Below are positions 32,723 through 44,739 of a DNA stretch of 64,000 nucleotides, piece by piece; positions within the stretch are counted from its first letter, which is position 1; each line of letters opens with the position of its first letter. Source of the DNA: Narthecium ossifragum (taxonomy: Eukaryota > Streptophyta > Magnoliopsida > Dioscoreales > Nartheciaceae); the NCBI GenBank assembly GCA_963920575.1, contig OY986969.1, positions 8,925,096 through 8,989,095 on the forward strand, written 5' to 3'. The notes beneath the pieces are model-generated. The model saw only the letters and a list, made by a program, of their open reading frames with translations, ran no database searches and was not told the DNA's origin. A program made the translations under genes and the position numbers.

Positions 32723-34296
32723 TGATAAGTCACTAATTATTCCTAATTAAACCCCTTAAACTATATTTGTTAGACCTAGAGTAGGTGTATTTGATGATTT
32801 ATTAGTTGTTTTCAGGTTTAAATAGGTTTTGAGAAGAAATACAAGAGTTTCGGCTAAGAAGATGAATTTATTTGATAAAGACTGCTTCGTCGCCTGTCAG
32901 GAAAATATTCGACAGATATTCTGTATAAGTCCAAATATTCTGGAAATTTAGTACATGATAGAAGACTTCAAGATCTACAATGTTCATGTTGGACACTTTG
33001 CCAGATTCCTGATGGTGTGATAGCAGAATTGAAGAATACATGCAAATATATAAGCTGGAAAGCTGCTCCGTCGATGCTGAAGATAATATTCGCCAAATAT
33101 TCTACATTAATTAGAATATTATGAAATATTTTGGAGATAACAGAAGACTTCCAGATCTAGAACTTTCCTGTTGAATATTTTCTCAGATTCCGAACGGATT
33201 AGTTTCAGAATTGATTACAAATCGGAATTCCGAGTAGGAATTGAAGAATAAGGAAGCTGATGACGTGGCAGTTATTAACCCAGTCAAACTGGGAAGTCCG
33301 ATCGATCGGTTTGAGTCCGATCGATCGCTCCGATGACGTCAGCAACCCGAAATTTAGGGAAATTAGAGTTTAAGTCCAAATATAACTCCTAATTCCGGGG
33401 TTGAGGGTTTCTAATATATAAGGGGGTTATTCCAGCCGAAAATTATCATCTTTTGGAGCACTTTTGGAGGAGAAGGTTAGGGTTTTGAAGACGGTGATCT
33501 TTCTGCGGGATCGACGGCTTCATCTTCTACACCTATGGCTGATTTCCAAGAGATGAGTGGCTAGTTTTCTTGTTCTTAGGAATACCATGAAACCCTAGTG
33601 TAACTTTTGATCTTTCTTAGTTGGATTTTTGTGAACTTCTCTAAGTATAATCTCATGAATATGATTTTAATGATTATAGAGTTGAAGGAACAGAGTTCCG
33701 TTGACGCATTATTAGTCCTACATGATGGTTGTACTTGAGTGTAGAGATTCATGAGATAGTTTGCATGTGGTTTGTGATTTACCTTTGAGATAATCTATGC
33801 TACGTAAAGATAAGTCATGCTAAGGTCATTAGGAGTAGAATAACTTAAGATAATGGTAGGACCGAAGATGATTTATGCCAAACAAAGATAGGTTATGCCG
33901 TAAGGAACATAAAACCTTCTTTTAGGGATTCGTGTGAGTTTGTAGCCATACGATCCATAATGCTTAGAGAAGTGATCAAGATGATAACTATGGAAGATTA
34001 AGGGTGAAACTAGGGTGGATTATGTATTTCCTAAGACATCTTTTTCCATCTGATTAAAACCTTAATATTTTCTTTTGCTTTCTTAGATAGTCTCAGTTAG
34101 ATCAATCTATCATTGAAGTGTTTGGTTTAGATCAAGAGTTTTGAGAATTGATTGTGGTTTTCCTACTAATTCCCTGTGGTTCGACTCCGGATTTCACCAC
34201 TAGTCTACCTAGTAGTATTAGTGATTGAACAAGGATATAAATTTAAGATTTGATTGAGGTTAGCAACGTTTTAACGACGACGTTTGCGAGCGATCA
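32723..34296 (+). mobile_element. Athila-1 3-prime LTR, full length
   Basis: 1574 bp from tgataagtcac to cgagcgatca. It keeps the TATA-like aatatataaggg (about 33412) and leader that the 5-prime copy has lost. Palindromes ccgatcgatcgg lie at 33299-33341. Confidence 0.9.
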
Positions 34297-34555
34297 ACCC
34301 TCCCGCTCCTCCAACGTCCTCCGACCGGGCCATCTCTCTCCCTTCCCCTCCCCTGTTCCAGCCGACGCTTCCCCATCTCCCCGACAGTCCAGTGACGCAG
34401 GGGCATCCGCCATCATCTTCACAAGTTTGTTCCGGCGACACAAGCTTCATCCCATGCCGCTCGCTGCAAGTCCTCTGATCCAACCGGAGGACTTCGTCCC
34501 TGTCGCCGACCTCGAGCCACCCGTGAAGCGTGAAGCACACCTCCAGTGAGGTCCA
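34297..34555. repeat. host repeat unit, copy 2
   Basis: The second copy of the unit seen at 19620-19911, cut at gtcca by Athila-2 and continuing at 46178 (cgccacggcttcccctg). Together with the copy-1 end it shows the pre-insertion arrangement of both Athila elements. Confidence 0.8.
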
Positions 34556-35729
34556 TGATCGCTCACAAACGTCGTCGTTAAAACGGATGTAAAATGCAAT
34601 TTAGAAATTTATAAACCTTTCTTTCAGCACTAAATTAATAAGATAGAATAATGGTGAAATACGGGGTCGGTACTCAGGGAAAACTTGTTTAACAAACGAA
34701 GAAATCAGAATTAACTCTCAACACTCTAATCCTAAAGCGAAGAAGGATTGATTTAAGGTTTTTAGAACTTGATTAATTAAAACTAATTAAGAACACAATT
34801 AACGAAATTAAAATAGATCAATGAGAGAAAACCTAGGGATTACTCAATCCACTTTAGTTTCACTTCCTGTATTCTCTAGTTATCCTCTTGTCTCTTATCT
34901 CAACATTATGGATTCATAGCTTCTTAAGCTTACATGAATCCCTAAAATAATGCGATTGTTTCCCTAAGGCATAACCTATCCAAATTTAGCATAGATTGTC
35001 TTCGAACTTAATCTGAGTATAACCTATCTTCATCTAGCATAGAGTATCTCAAAGGCATCCACAAAAGCAGCATGAAAACCATCCTACGAATCTCTACCGT
35101 CAAACACAGCAATCAGGTAGGTCTGAATATACGTCGAGGAACTCTGTTCCCTCAACTCTTTATAAAATAAAACCATATTCATAGGATCATGTCTTTGAAA
35201 AGATACAAAAATCAAACTAGAAAATACAAGGAAGCTACACTAAAGCTTCATGAGATCCCTAAGTAAGAGTTTAGCCACTCATCTTTTGGATGAGATCCAT
35301 GTGTTCGATGAAGAAAGTGAGGGATCCACTCTGCATCTCCGTCTTCTTCTCCAATCTGAATTCCTCTCTTTCTCTCTATGGAGGCCTCCGGTTTTCCAGC
35401 CACAAAGCCCTTTTTATATCTTAATTCCCGGATTAGGGTTTTCCAGCCACAAAGCCCTTTTCATGACGTACAACATGAACGTTGTACGTCATGATGTCTA
35501 CTAGCTGCCATTTAAATTTCAGAATATTTGGAGATAAGCATAATATCTGGTGAATATTATGCTAACAGTCGACAGAGCAGTGTATTTCAGCATATTAACC
35601 GAATATCTTGCATTTCTTCTCAAAGCATGATTAAACCTGAAATCAACTAACAAGCTATCAAATACAAACACTTTAGGCCTAACAAAGCTAAGTTAAGAGG
35701 TTGAATCATGAACATTTAGTGACTTATCA
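34556..35729 (-). mobile_element. Athila-2 3-prime LTR, internally rearranged
   Basis: 1174 bp against 1433 bp for the partner. About 285 bp present at 45627-45914 are missing, and instead the phrase ccagccacaaagccctttt occurs twice here (about 35397 and 35441). The rest is nearly identical. Confidence 0.9.
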
Positions 35730-35745
35730 CACCCCCCAACTTACA
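35730..35745 (-). promoter_or_regulatory. Athila-2 terminal polypurine tract
   Basis: Read on the reverse strand, gtaagttggggggtg lies directly before the LTR start tgataag. A second such tract (caagttggggggttg on the reverse strand) lies at about 36823-36837. Confidence 0.8.
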
Positions 35746-36269
35746 CTTTGCTAGTTCTCGAGCAAAGAAAATATAAAAAGAAAGCAATAAATCTAACTAG
35801 CCACTTTCGTAGGTCTCACGATTGCACTTAGCATGTGCAACAAGCCTTTAAACCCCTGGGTTACCCCAGTGGAGGAGTTATAGTCTCTTGAGGGTTTTCA
35901 GGGATGACACCCACAAACATCTATACATTCCCTTGAATATATCATTAAAAATCAATTGTGATATTCATCAACTCTAATGCATGAAGTAGAAATATTATCC
36001 ATGAATATACCCTTCAACTCATATCCACATAAAAACATAGTAAATCAAAACATGTCATAACATATTTCCAACACTTTAACATATTTAATCATGATTAAAA
36101 ACAACTTTAACACTCCTGTGTGTGATTGGGGTTCCACATGCTTCAGAGCGTCAATTATATCTAAACACTTCAACTATTCAAGATCACAATCCTATCCAAG
36201 CACATATTTTCCACTTATCACATAGCAATACCTGTTTTTTTTTTCTTTTTTTTCATAATTTTTTTCAAC

Positions 36270-36460
36270 TATCAGACACTTTGCCTTTTTACGCGAGCAC
36301 TCTCCGCTTCTTGAGGCGCAGAGACCCGGTTACTTAGCAAAACACTTAATAGTTTTGTTTAGGCACATCTTTATCAAGCTCCAGAACTTTTTCTTAGGAA
36401 ATTCAACCGTTTTACGCGAACACCACGCTGGCTAGGCACACTGCCCGGTTACTAAGTTGA
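36270..36460 (-). repeat. repeated ttacgcg/cccggttac units in the Athila-2 3-prime region
   Basis: Two related units of about 55 bp (about 36286-36340 and 36408-36458) each begin with a ttttacgcga phrase and end with cccggttactaag or similar. The homologous single unit in Athila-1 (31974-32020) suggests a conserved structural RNA element. Confidence 0.5.
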
Positions 36461-37379
36461 TGATCCTTTTTTTTCGCATACTCAGATACTTGCATGTGTT
36501 CATGTATTTTCTGTGTCATGACATAAAATTGTAAATCTATCCTAGTATCATGCTTAGAATCTAGTATCAACCCCTTAACATGTGGAAGTGAACATGTGCA
36601 TTAGGATATGTCAAGTTATCCTTAAATCATGGTAAAAGTGTTAAAGTATAGAAATAATGTCATGCATAGTAAAAATTTACTATTTCTTATATGACATACA
36701 AGTCTCAAAATAATTCATAAGATAAATTTCTAAAACATGCATCTTTGTCAAATCAGATTATAATTTCATCCTTTTGACATATTTCAAGGGATGTATAAAA
36801 ATAAAAATTAAATTCCTAGAATCAACCCCCCAACTTGAATGTAATTGTCCCCAATTACACTAAGTCATAAAAATAAAGCAAGGAAAAAGGGTAGAGATCA
36901 CCGTAAATATCGCGCTATAAGTAGTTGGCTTGCATAAAAGACGACCATCACACCGCCCATACGAAGAATACGTCATCATGGAATAAAGTCATGTCTCTAG
37001 AAGAGATGAAAAAAAAGAAAACCATAGAAAGCACCATTAAACAATAGAGACATATATAAAGACGGAAAAATCACCCCCTGATGGATCACATAGGATTTGT
37101 ACATGCGCCCCTTAATAAGTTCCCAAGGAACACCTGTCATAAAAATATACCTTTCCAAAAGATCAAAGAAAATAGAATGATAAATATAAATAATAGGAAA
37201 AAGGAATAAGAATTGTTCACAATTTCGGCAGAATCCCCTTTGTATTTCTCGAATATGTAGCATCTACAACCATTCACCCACATGATTAAAAATATAGACA
37301 TTAACATAATAAAAACTGTAAATCATCCATATACAGCACCAACATAATCAGTATCAAAATCATGATCCTGGTTAAAGGT

Positions 37380-38060
37380 CGAGACCTATAGAGTTCGTCC
37401 ATCAGCCAACGGACGGCTGAGAGCTCGCCGACGACGATCAACGGGGAAACGACGTCGCCGGAGGATGGGACCAGTAGGGATGGAATCGTGGGAGGCCAAG
37501 GAGTCTATCTACGTCGTCTGATCTGTGACTGGTGGTCGCCAGGCGGCGGAACAACGGTGGACGGCGCGGACGAAGATGGCCGGAGTTAGAATCCGGCGGC
37601 CGGAGCTTCAATCGAGGTGGGTAAGGAGCAAGGAAGCATCGTAGAAAGCCTGAGAACGCACCTAGGTGATTTAATTATAGAATCAGAGGGCCAAGAGGCG
37701 GATAGAAGATGGCCGGCGCGGTGGAGGATCGTCGGAGGTGGAATCCGGCCAACCGAGCTACAAGTTTGAGTTTTGAAGGTTGCAAAAGAGTCGTGACGGC
37801 CAGAGGAAAGTGCTGGAGGTGATTAGGGACGGTGGGACGTAGTGGAAGAGGTGATCGGAGATGGCGGTAGGAACAGGTGACGTTCGCCGGCGTCGGAAGA
37901 GACGAAATTGGGGGGAGAAGAGGCCGGGAGGAGGTAGAGGGGAAGATTGTGATGGTGTTGGAGGTGGGTTGGAGGGCGGGGAGCGGCCGGAGAGGTGAAG
38001 ATGGCCGGCGGTCGGTGATGGGGAAGGAAGAAGATGAAGTCGGATCGACCGTGGGCGCGG
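37380..38060 (-). other. GC-rich island of Athila-2
   Basis: Counterpart of 30290-31080. Several reverse-strand frames (for example 38112-37675) have proline/serine-rich, low-complexity translations and no recognised domain. The hydrophobic frame 37263-36997 follows. Confidence 0.5.
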
Positions 38061-38270
38061 GTGACTTGAGAACAAAATCAGACGGTCGATCGATCGATCG
38101 ACCGTCAACCAAGCAATTTGGAAAAAATAAACGGACGGTTGATCGATCGATCGACCGTGACCCACGTTACGTGTTTGAGAAGCTGACGGTCGATCTTTCT
38201 ATCGACCCTGAGAAGATTTATTTTTTACAGAGCCGCACGGATGCTCTGGCTGTCGATGTGGCGGTCGACC
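38041..38270. repeat. palindrome cluster E1 (post-pol)
   Basis: Contains a perfect 26-bp palindrome at 38081-38106 with gacggtcgatc arms, a near-perfect one at 38131-38158, and looser pairs at about 38185-38207 and 38250-38270. It lies between pol and the 3-prime LTR of Athila-2. Confidence 0.85.
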
Positions 38271-38471
38271 GTCCTCCAGGAAATTTGATTTTATAGATAT
38301 TATGATTATTCTTAAAGAAAAATCACGGAAAATAAAGGAAAAATCGAAAAAATCATGGAAAGATTCCTAGAAATCAAAACAATTCTAAAAAGCTAAGGAA
38401 AAATCATAAAACTGGGTTGCCTCCCAGAAAGATCGTAATTTTACGTCTTTCGCTCGACGTCCATAAAAGGA

Positions 38472-41400
38472 TCACTTAAAGCATGGATCCGTCAACTCGA
38501 CGGACTCGATAACCTCACCATGAACGATGTCCTCGACATAATGCTTTAATATGTGCCCATTAACAGTGAAAATCTCATTCGTGTGTGGATTGCGGATTTC
38601 TACTGCTCCATGCATGAATACGTTATTTATGATAAAAGGCCCGGACCATCTAGACCGTAATTTACCAGGAAAAAGGCGTAATTTGGCATTGAAAAGCCAC
38701 ACTTTCTGCCCCGCAACAAAAGTCCTTCTCGAAATGTGTTTATCATGAAAAGCCTTTGTTTTGCCTTTATAGATCTTGGAATTCAAATATGCCTCATTGC
38801 GAATTTCCTCAAGTTCACATAAACTAAGCTTCCTATGTGTTGTGGCGGCATTGATATCAGTATTAAGCTTTTTAATGGCCCACATAGCCCGATGCTCCAA
38901 TTCAACAGGTAAATGACAAGGCTTACCAAAAACAAATCGATATGGGGACATACCGATAGGCGTTTTATAAGCACTCATGTAAGCCCACAGTGCATCATCT
39001 AGCTTTATGGCCCAATCTGTGCGGTCAATGCGAACGGTTTTCTCTAAGATACGTTTTATTTCCCTATTAGAAAGTTCTACTTGGCCACTGGTCTGAGGAT
39101 GATAAGGGGTGGCGACCTTATGAGTAATAGAATACTTTCTAAGAAGGGAAGCAAAATGTTGATTATTGAAATGAGAACCACCATCACTAATAATCGCACG
39201 AGGACAACCAAATCGAGAAAAGATATTACTTTGAAGAAATTTAACCACAACTTTATGATCATTCGACTTGGTTGCTATAGCTTCTACCCATTTAGACACG
39301 TAGTCAACAGCTACAAGTATATACTGAAAACCAAAAGAAGGTGGAAACGGACCCATGAAATCAATGCCCCAAATGTCAAAAATATCGGCAACTAATATCG
39401 GCGTTTGAGGCATCTCATTCCTACGAGAGATATTTCCAGTCTTTTGACACCTAATACAAGATTGGCAAAAATTATGAGCATCCTTAAAAATCGTAGGCCA
39501 ATAGAATCCACTTTGTAGAACTTTTGCAGCAGTGTTCTTTCCTGAGAAATGGCCACCACATGCATGTGTATGACCAAAAGTGAGAATATCATGAACTTCA
39601 GACTCGGGCACACACCTACGGATAACTTGATCAGAGCAGTGTTTAAATAACTCAGGGTCTTCCCATATATAATATTTGATCTGGAAAAAGAATCTGTCTT
39701 TGGCATTTTTAGACCAAGAATCAGGAAGCTTGTCGGAAACAAGAAAATTAACTATATGTGCATACCAAGGCAACGAAAGACGGTTCACATGGAAGAGATG
39801 CTCATCGGGAAAGGACGTGTCAACAGGAGTTCCATCAAGAATATGTTCCAAGGGTAGGCGAGACAAGTGGTCAGCAACTACATTTTCTGAACCCTTCTTA
39901 TCCCTAATTTCTAGATCAAATTCTTGCAAAAGCAAGATCCAACGAATCAGTCTAGGTTTGGCATCCTTTTTGGCTAAAAGATATCGCAGAGCGGCATGAT
40001 CAGTATAGATAATGATTTTGGAGCCTAGGAGATAGGAACGGAACTTTTCCAATGCAAAAATTAGTGCTAACAATTCCTTCTCAGTAGTCGTATAATTTAA
40101 TTGAGATTCAGAGAGGGTCTTGCTAGCATAATAGATCACATGCGATATTTTATTTACTCGCTGTCCTAACACAGCTCCTATAGCCGAATCAGAGGCATCA
40201 CACATTAGCTCAAAAGGTAGGGAATAATCCGGTGAATGAACGATAGGTGCGGTAGATAGTAAATCACGAATAGTCTTGAAAGCAGTCAAACACGCATCAT
40301 TGAAGACAAAGGGGACATCCTTGGCTAGTAATTCACATAATGGTCGTGAAATTTTAGAAAAGTCTTTGATGAAACGGCGGTAAAATCCAGCATGACCCAG
40401 AAAAGAGCGAATTTGACGAACAGAAGTTGGTGGAGGTAATTTAGCAATTAACTCAACTTTAACCCTATCGACCTCTATACCACGTTTTGAAACAATGTGC
40501 CCCAACACGATTCCTTCCTGAACCATGAAGTGACTCTTTTCCCAACTAAGAACAAGATTGGTTTCAATGCATCGATCAAGAACTTTAGAGAGATTGTCTA
40601 AACAAGATTCAAAAGAATTTCCAAACACCGAAAAATCATCCATAAAGACTTCAAGAAATTTATCGATCATGTTAGAGAAGATGGCCATCATACACCTTTG
40701 GAATGTCGCCGGTGCATTACAAAGACCAAAAGGCATCCTACGATAAGCAAAAGTACCGAAAGGACAAGTAAAAGTAGTCTTCTCCTGATCTTGAGGATCA
40801 ACTGCAACTTGGTTATACCCTGAATATCCATCTAGAAAACAATAATAGCTCTGGCCGGAAAGTCTTTCTAAGATTTGATCAATGAAAGGAAGAGGGAAGT
40901 GATCTTTTCTAGTTAGAGCATTAAGTTTCCGATAGTCAATACAAACACGCCATCCCGTAGTTTGGCGCATCGGGATTTGCTCTCCTTTGTCATTTTCTAC
41001 TACGGTTAGACCAGATTTCTTAGGTACTACCTGCGTAGGACTGACCCATTGGCTATCAGAAATTGGATAAATAATACCGGCATCTAAAAGTTTCACCACT
41101 TCTTTCTTCACTACCTCTTTCATATTCGGATTCAGACGACGTTGCATTTCCCTAACAGTTTTAGACTCGTCTTCTAAGTGAATTTTATGCATACAAATCG
41201 AAGGATCAATACCTTTCAAATCAGCGACCGTCCAACCTATTGCTTTCTTATGATCCTTAAGAGCATTAATAAGTTGACTCTCTTGATCAGAAGACAAGGA
41301 TGACGAAATGATAATGGGAAGAGTAGAGTTTAGTCCAAGGAAAGCATATTTTAGAGTTTTAGGTAGTGGTTTAAGTTCAAGTTCAGGTGGTGACTCCAAT

Positions 41401-44174
41401 GAGGTCGGCGCAGGAGTTGATGAGAGAGATGGAAGAGGTTCAATCATCCAAGAGACAGCTTCAAGCTTCGTTGTGTCCAGGTCGATTGATCGGTCATCTA
41501 ACCTATCGATCGGTGTATCTGTGATGTTTGTTGTGATGTCATCTTTCGATTGTGCAATTTCTAAATTAACATCATCATCACTGTCAGAGTCATAATCATG
41601 CAAACCACCAGATAATTTATCAAAAATCATGGCATGTGATCTATCATCAATACATTCAGTTAAAATGTCAACATTAAAGCATTCATCATCGTCAGGCTCA
41701 GGCAAGCATGCAGTTTTAAAAATATTCAATTTAACATGCATATGTCCAAAGGAAACATCCATCACCCCAGTTCTACAATTTATGCACGCATTAGCTGTGG
41801 CCAAAAAGGGACGTCCTAGAATAATAGGTACAGTCTTTTTGCAGTGGATCACAGGTTCCATGTCTAAGACAACAAAGTCCACAGGAAAGAAGAAATTATC
41901 CACTTTGACTAAAACATCTTCTAAAATACCTCTAGGTGTATTAATTGACCTATCAGCTAATTGCAAAATCACAGGCGTCTGTTTAAGTTCTCCCATCCCA
42001 AATTCTTTATAAAGGTAATAGGGCATAAGGTTCACACTGGCACCAAAATCAAGAAGGGCACCATCAATATGGTAGTCTCCTATATAACAAGGTATTGTAG
42101 GGGTACCAGGATCTTTTAGTTTGGGAGGTGTATCATGTTTTAAGATAGAACTAACCTGTTCAGTGAGGAAGATCTTTTTAGATACTTTGGATTTAGCCTG
42201 GCGTTTATGGGTGCACAGATCCTTAAGAAATTTGGCATAAGAAGGAATCTGTCTAATGGCATCAAGCAGCGGAATGTTGATGTTGACTTGCTTAAAAGTT
42301 TCAAGGATTTCTTCGGCAGTTTTTCGGGCTTTGATGGTTGAAGAAGGGTCCTTAAGAGCTACTGGAAAAGGAACTTTAGGGATATATTTATCTGGATCAG
42401 GCTCTCTAGAATCAGATGTGTCAATATTAGAAGTAAAATGAGAATTATCTTGGGCTGGACGCTTGGTTGTCGGATCGGGTGTTTGATCATCCAGATTGAC
42501 AGGTTCACCTATTTGGTTATCTACTGTTTTTCCACTTCTAAGGGTCACAACGGCTTTGGCACTCTCGAAGTTTTGGCTTTCTACATAGTGCTGGCCTCTG
42601 GGGTTTGTGACCGATTGACTTGGCAAATGACCTTCCTCTCTTTTGGCTATAGTGTTAGACAGTTGGCCCAGTGAGTTCTCAAGTTTACTAATGGATTGGG
42701 TATTGGAATTACACTGGTTCTCTATTCTAGAAACATAGTTCTGAATTTTAGAGACTTCACTTGTCAAATCACTTCTTATGCCACTAATGTTTGAATTGAT
42801 GTTGTCATTCATGGCAGTCATAGCTGAAAGGAGGGCACTTAAAGTTGGTTCAGAAGAGGATTGGGTTTGAGAGGCTAAAGTTGATTGCGGAGGGTACCCA
42901 GGATTTGGATTTGCAGAAGGTTTAGGTGGGTACTTAAAAGCAGAAGGATTAGTTGTGTTGCTTTGCCCTGGAAAATTACTCGATTGTTGTGGCTTCCAAC
43001 TAAAATTAGGATGATTTCTCCAATCTGGATTATAGGTATTCGAATAAGGTTTATTTTGAGGTTTGGAAAAACCATAGGTTGCATTAACTTGTTCCTGAAC
43101 AAAGTCAGGGAAATTGGGGGCCAGATGACAATCGGTAATATGGTGATCAGAATTAAGGCAAAGGGCACAGATTTCACGAGAAGTATTCGGCGATTGTTGA
43201 GCAAGAGATTGGCCTGTTTTCAACTGGTTTAAGTCTTTAGTTAGGAGGGCTACTTGTGCGGATAGACTTTGGACTTCAGAAATTTCATGAATTCCCTGAG
43301 AATTACGAACAGTGGTAGACCGACTCCTAGAGACTGAGGCATTGTGTTGTGAATTTTCAGCAAGATTATCATACATTTCCCAAAGGGCGGTCCATGGCTT
43401 ACTAAGAACAACACCTCCGCAGCAAGCTTCGACCATTGTCCTATAACGATCATTAAGACCATTATAAAATGAATGGGCTAACTGCCACTCAGGTACCTCA
43501 TGATGGGGACACTCTCTAAGAAGATCCTTAAATCTTTCCCAAGCTTCATGAAACATCTCATCTTCATTTTGCTTGAAAGAGATAATCATGGTTCGATAAT
43601 TTTGAGTTTTAATGATCGGGAAGTATTTCTTAAGGAAGGCATCCTGAAGTTGGTCCCATGTTGAAATCGAATTTGGCGCTAAAGTTTGGAGCCAATGTTT
43701 AGCCTTGTCTTTCAAAGAAAAAGGGAAGAGCTTGAGTCGAAAGGCATCATCATTAAAATGCTGAAGTTTGAACATGGATAGGATTTCAAGAAAGCTAGCA
43801 ATGTGTCCATAAGGGTCCTCATTCTCATGCCCATAGAAAGAAGGTAAGGCTGTAATCCAGTTAGGCTTAATCTCATAATGGGTCGCATTGATGGTAGGTG
43901 GGTTGATACAAGAAGCATAGGTATAAGGTCCAGGTAGGAAATGATTCCTAATTGGGACTTCTCTATTATTGTTATCATTTCTACCCCTACCCATGTTATC
44001 ATTAGGGTCAATGATATGTTCCTCGTGTTCAGCCATTAAGGATTTCAAGGTGGTTATGGCTTTCTGGTAATTACTTAGAGACTTTTGTGTTAAGGTTCTA
44101 GCGGTTCGAAGTGTGGTCTCTATTTCTAGATCCAAAGGTTCCAAAGGATTATTCAGGGATCGTCTACCTTGCAT
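38472..44174 (-). CDS. Athila-2 gag-pol polyprotein, intact
   Basis: A single 1900-codon frame starting [13 protein letters not shown]. Gag occupies about the first 600 residues, with a CCHC knuckle [14 protein letters not shown] at about residue 336. The aspartic protease is at about 700-830 ([17 protein letters not shown]). RT follows ([13 protein letters not shown]; catalytic FMDDFSVFG at about 1177). RNase H is next ([14 protein letters not shown] at about 1327, TEKELLA, then [11 protein letters not shown]). Integrase comes last: zinc region HTHACGGHF ... CQSCIRC at about 1535-1580, then the D,D,E residues in [18 protein letters not shown] and [10 protein letters not shown]. There is no chromodomain. 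Homology and the tggcgccgttgcc primer site place it in the Athila clade. No stop or frameshift is seen, so it may be functional. The start ATG follows a leader of about 560 bp with palindromes. Confidence 0.95.
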   Translation of the reverse strand: MQGRRSLNNPLEPLDLEIETTLRTARTLTQKSLSNYQKAITTLKSLMAEHEEHIIDPNDNMGRGRNDNNNREVPIRNHFLPGPYTYASCINPPTINATHYEIKPNWITALPSFYGHENEDPYGHIASFLEILSMFKLQHFNDDAFRLKLFPFSLKDKAKHWLQTLAPNSISTWDQLQDAFLKKYFPIIKTQNYRTMIISFKQNEDEMFHEAWERFKDLLRECPHHEVPEWQLAHSFYNGLNDRYRTMVEACCGGVVLSKPWTALWEMYDNLAENSQHNASVSRSRSTTVRNSQGIHEISEVQSLSAQVALLTKDLNQLKTGQSLAQQSPNTSREICALCLNSDHHITDCHLAPNFPDFVQEQVNATYGFSKPQNKPYSNTYNPDWRNHPNFSWKPQQSSNFPGQSNTTNPSAFKYPPKPSANPNPGYPPQSTLASQTQSSSEPTLSALLSAMTAMNDNINSNISGIRSDLTSEVSKIQNYVSRIENQCNSNTQSISKLENSLGQLSNTIAKREEGHLPSQSVTNPRGQHYVESQNFESAKAVVTLRSGKTVDNQIGEPVNLDDQTPDPTTKRPAQDNSHFTSNIDTSDSREPDPDKYIPKVPFPVALKDPSSTIKARKTAEEILETFKQVNINIPLLDAIRQIPSYAKFLKDLCTHKRQAKSKVSKKIFLTEQVSSILKHDTPPKLKDPGTPTIPCYIGDYHIDGALLDFGASVNLMPYYLYKEFGMGELKQTPVILQLADRSINTPRGILEDVLVKVDNFFFPVDFVVLDMEPVIHCKKTVPIILGRPFLATANACINCRTGVMDVSFGHMHVKLNIFKTACLPEPDDDECFNVDILTECIDDRSHAMIFDKLSGGLHDYDSDSDDDVNLEIAQSKDDITTNITDTPIDRLDDRSIDLDTTKLEAVSWMIEPLPSLSSTPAPTSLESPPELELKPLPKTLKYAFLGLNSTLPIIISSSLSSDQESQLINALKDHKKAIGWTVADLKGIDPSICMHKIHLEDESKTVREMQRRLNPNMKEVVKKEVVKLLDAGIIYPISDSQWVSPTQVVPKKSGLTVVENDKGEQIPMRQTTGWRVCIDYRKLNALTRKDHFPLPFIDQILERLSGQSYYCFLDGYSGYNQVAVDPQDQEKTTFTCPFGTFAYRRMPFGLCNAPATFQRCMMAIFSNMIDKFLEVFMDDFSVFGNSFESCLDNLSKVLDRCIETNLVLSWEKSHFMVQEGIVLGHIVSKRGIEVDRVKVELIAKLPPPTSVRQIRSFLGHAGFYRRFIKDFSKISRPLCELLAKDVPFVFNDACLTAFKTIRDLLSTAPIVHSPDYSLPFELMCDASDSAIGAVLGQRVNKISHVIYYASKTLSESQLNYTTTEKELLALIFALEKFRSYLLGSKIIIYTDHAALRYLLAKKDAKPRLIRWILLLQEFDLEIRDKKGSENVVADHLSRLPLEHILDGTPVDTSFPDEHLFHVNRLSLPWYAHIVNFLVSDKLPDSWSKNAKDRFFFQIKYYIWEDPELFKHCSDQVIRRCVPESEVHDILTFGHTHACGGHFSGKNTAAKVLQSGFYWPTIFKDAHNFCQSCIRCQKTGNISRRNEMPQTPILVADIFDIWGIDFMGPFPPSFGFQYILVAVDYVSKWVEAIATKSNDHKVVVKFLQSNIFSRFGCPRAIISDGGSHFNNQHFASLLRKYSITHKVATPYHPQTSGQVELSNREIKRILEKTVRIDRTDWAIKLDDALWAYMSAYKTPIGMSPYRFVFGKPCHLPVELEHRAMWAIKKLNTDINAATTHRKLSLCELEEIRNEAYLNSKIYKGKTKAFHDKHISRRTFVAGQKVWLFNAKLRLFPGKLRSRWSGPFIINNVFMHGAVEIRNPHTNEIFTVNGHILKHYVEDIVHGEVIESVELTDPCFK

Positions 44175-44289
44175 GCAAGATCAAAGCAAAAAGAGAAAAA
44201 GAAAACAGAATGTTCGGAGGAGGAGAAAATTCGGAAAACAAAGATTGAAAGGAGAGAAATTTAAAACAATAAAACTAACCTGAATGCGC

Positions 44290-44560
44290 TCACGGTCGAT
44301 CTCGCGGTCGACCGTGGATGGCTCGCGGTCGACCGTGGCTTGCTCGCGGTCGACCGTGGCTTGCTCGCGGTCGACCGTGGAACTATGCAACCGTATTTGA
44401 AAACGCGACGGTCGATCCTCGTATCGACCCTGAGAAGCTTTTTTCGTGACAGAGAGCGACGGTCGATGTCGTGGTCGATCTCGCGGTCGACCGTGACTAT
44501 CATAGAGGGCGACGGTTGATCCGGCGGTCGATGTCGCGGTCGACCGTCAATGGTCTTCAA
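44290..44560. repeat. palindrome cluster E2 (leader of Athila-2)
   Basis: Three direct copies of gctcgcggtcgaccgtgg at about 22-bp spacing (44320-44381) follow cacggtcgatctcgcggtcg. Then come three longer composites with gcgacggtcgat and ggtcgaccgt arms to 44552. The cluster lies between the primer site and gag. Confidence 0.85.
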
Positions 44561-44716
44561 CGTAAGATCGTTCCAGCGCTGCGAAAATTCCAAAAAATTA
44601 TCAGAAAAATCCTAAAAAAATGTAAAATAATGTAAATAAAAATAAGAATCAAACTATGCTCAGAAAAAGAGTTAAGAGAAGATTAAATTGATACTCCGTT
44701 GTAAATCAAAAGATTA

Positions 44717-44734
44717 TCTCCGGCAACGGCGCCA
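44717..44734 (-). promoter_or_regulatory. Athila-2 primer-binding site
   Basis: On the reverse strand tggcgccgttgccggaga, five bases inside the 5-prime LTR end. It matches the Athila tRNA-Asp-type site. Confidence 0.9.
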
Positions 44735-44739
44735 AAAAT

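Larger units (their letters stand above)
19912..34296 (+). mobile_element. Athila-1: forward Athila-like Ty3/gypsy element, pol-deleted
   Basis: Both LTRs start tgataagtcacta and end cgagcgatca. Left flank aacct (19907-19911) and right flank accct (34297-34301) are a target duplication with one change. An unoccupied paralogous site reading ctccgacaccct exists at 46697-46708. Inside are leader, gag, protease (split by a nested element at 23528-29116), a non-pol segment, a GC-rich island and a conserved 3-prime region. Reverse transcriptase, RNase H and integrase are gone, so it could move only with help in trans, and its 5-prime LTR lacks the promoter. Confidence 0.9.

Noticed and set aside
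37675..38165. Proline/serine-rich reverse frames in Athila-2 as an env-like protein
   Set aside because: Low-complexity translations of a GC-rich block; not conserved as a frame in Athila-1, no signal or membrane segment.
38551..43232. Forward-strand frames opposite Athila-2 gag-pol
   Set aside because: They are antisense shadows of the intact reverse-strand polyprotein.
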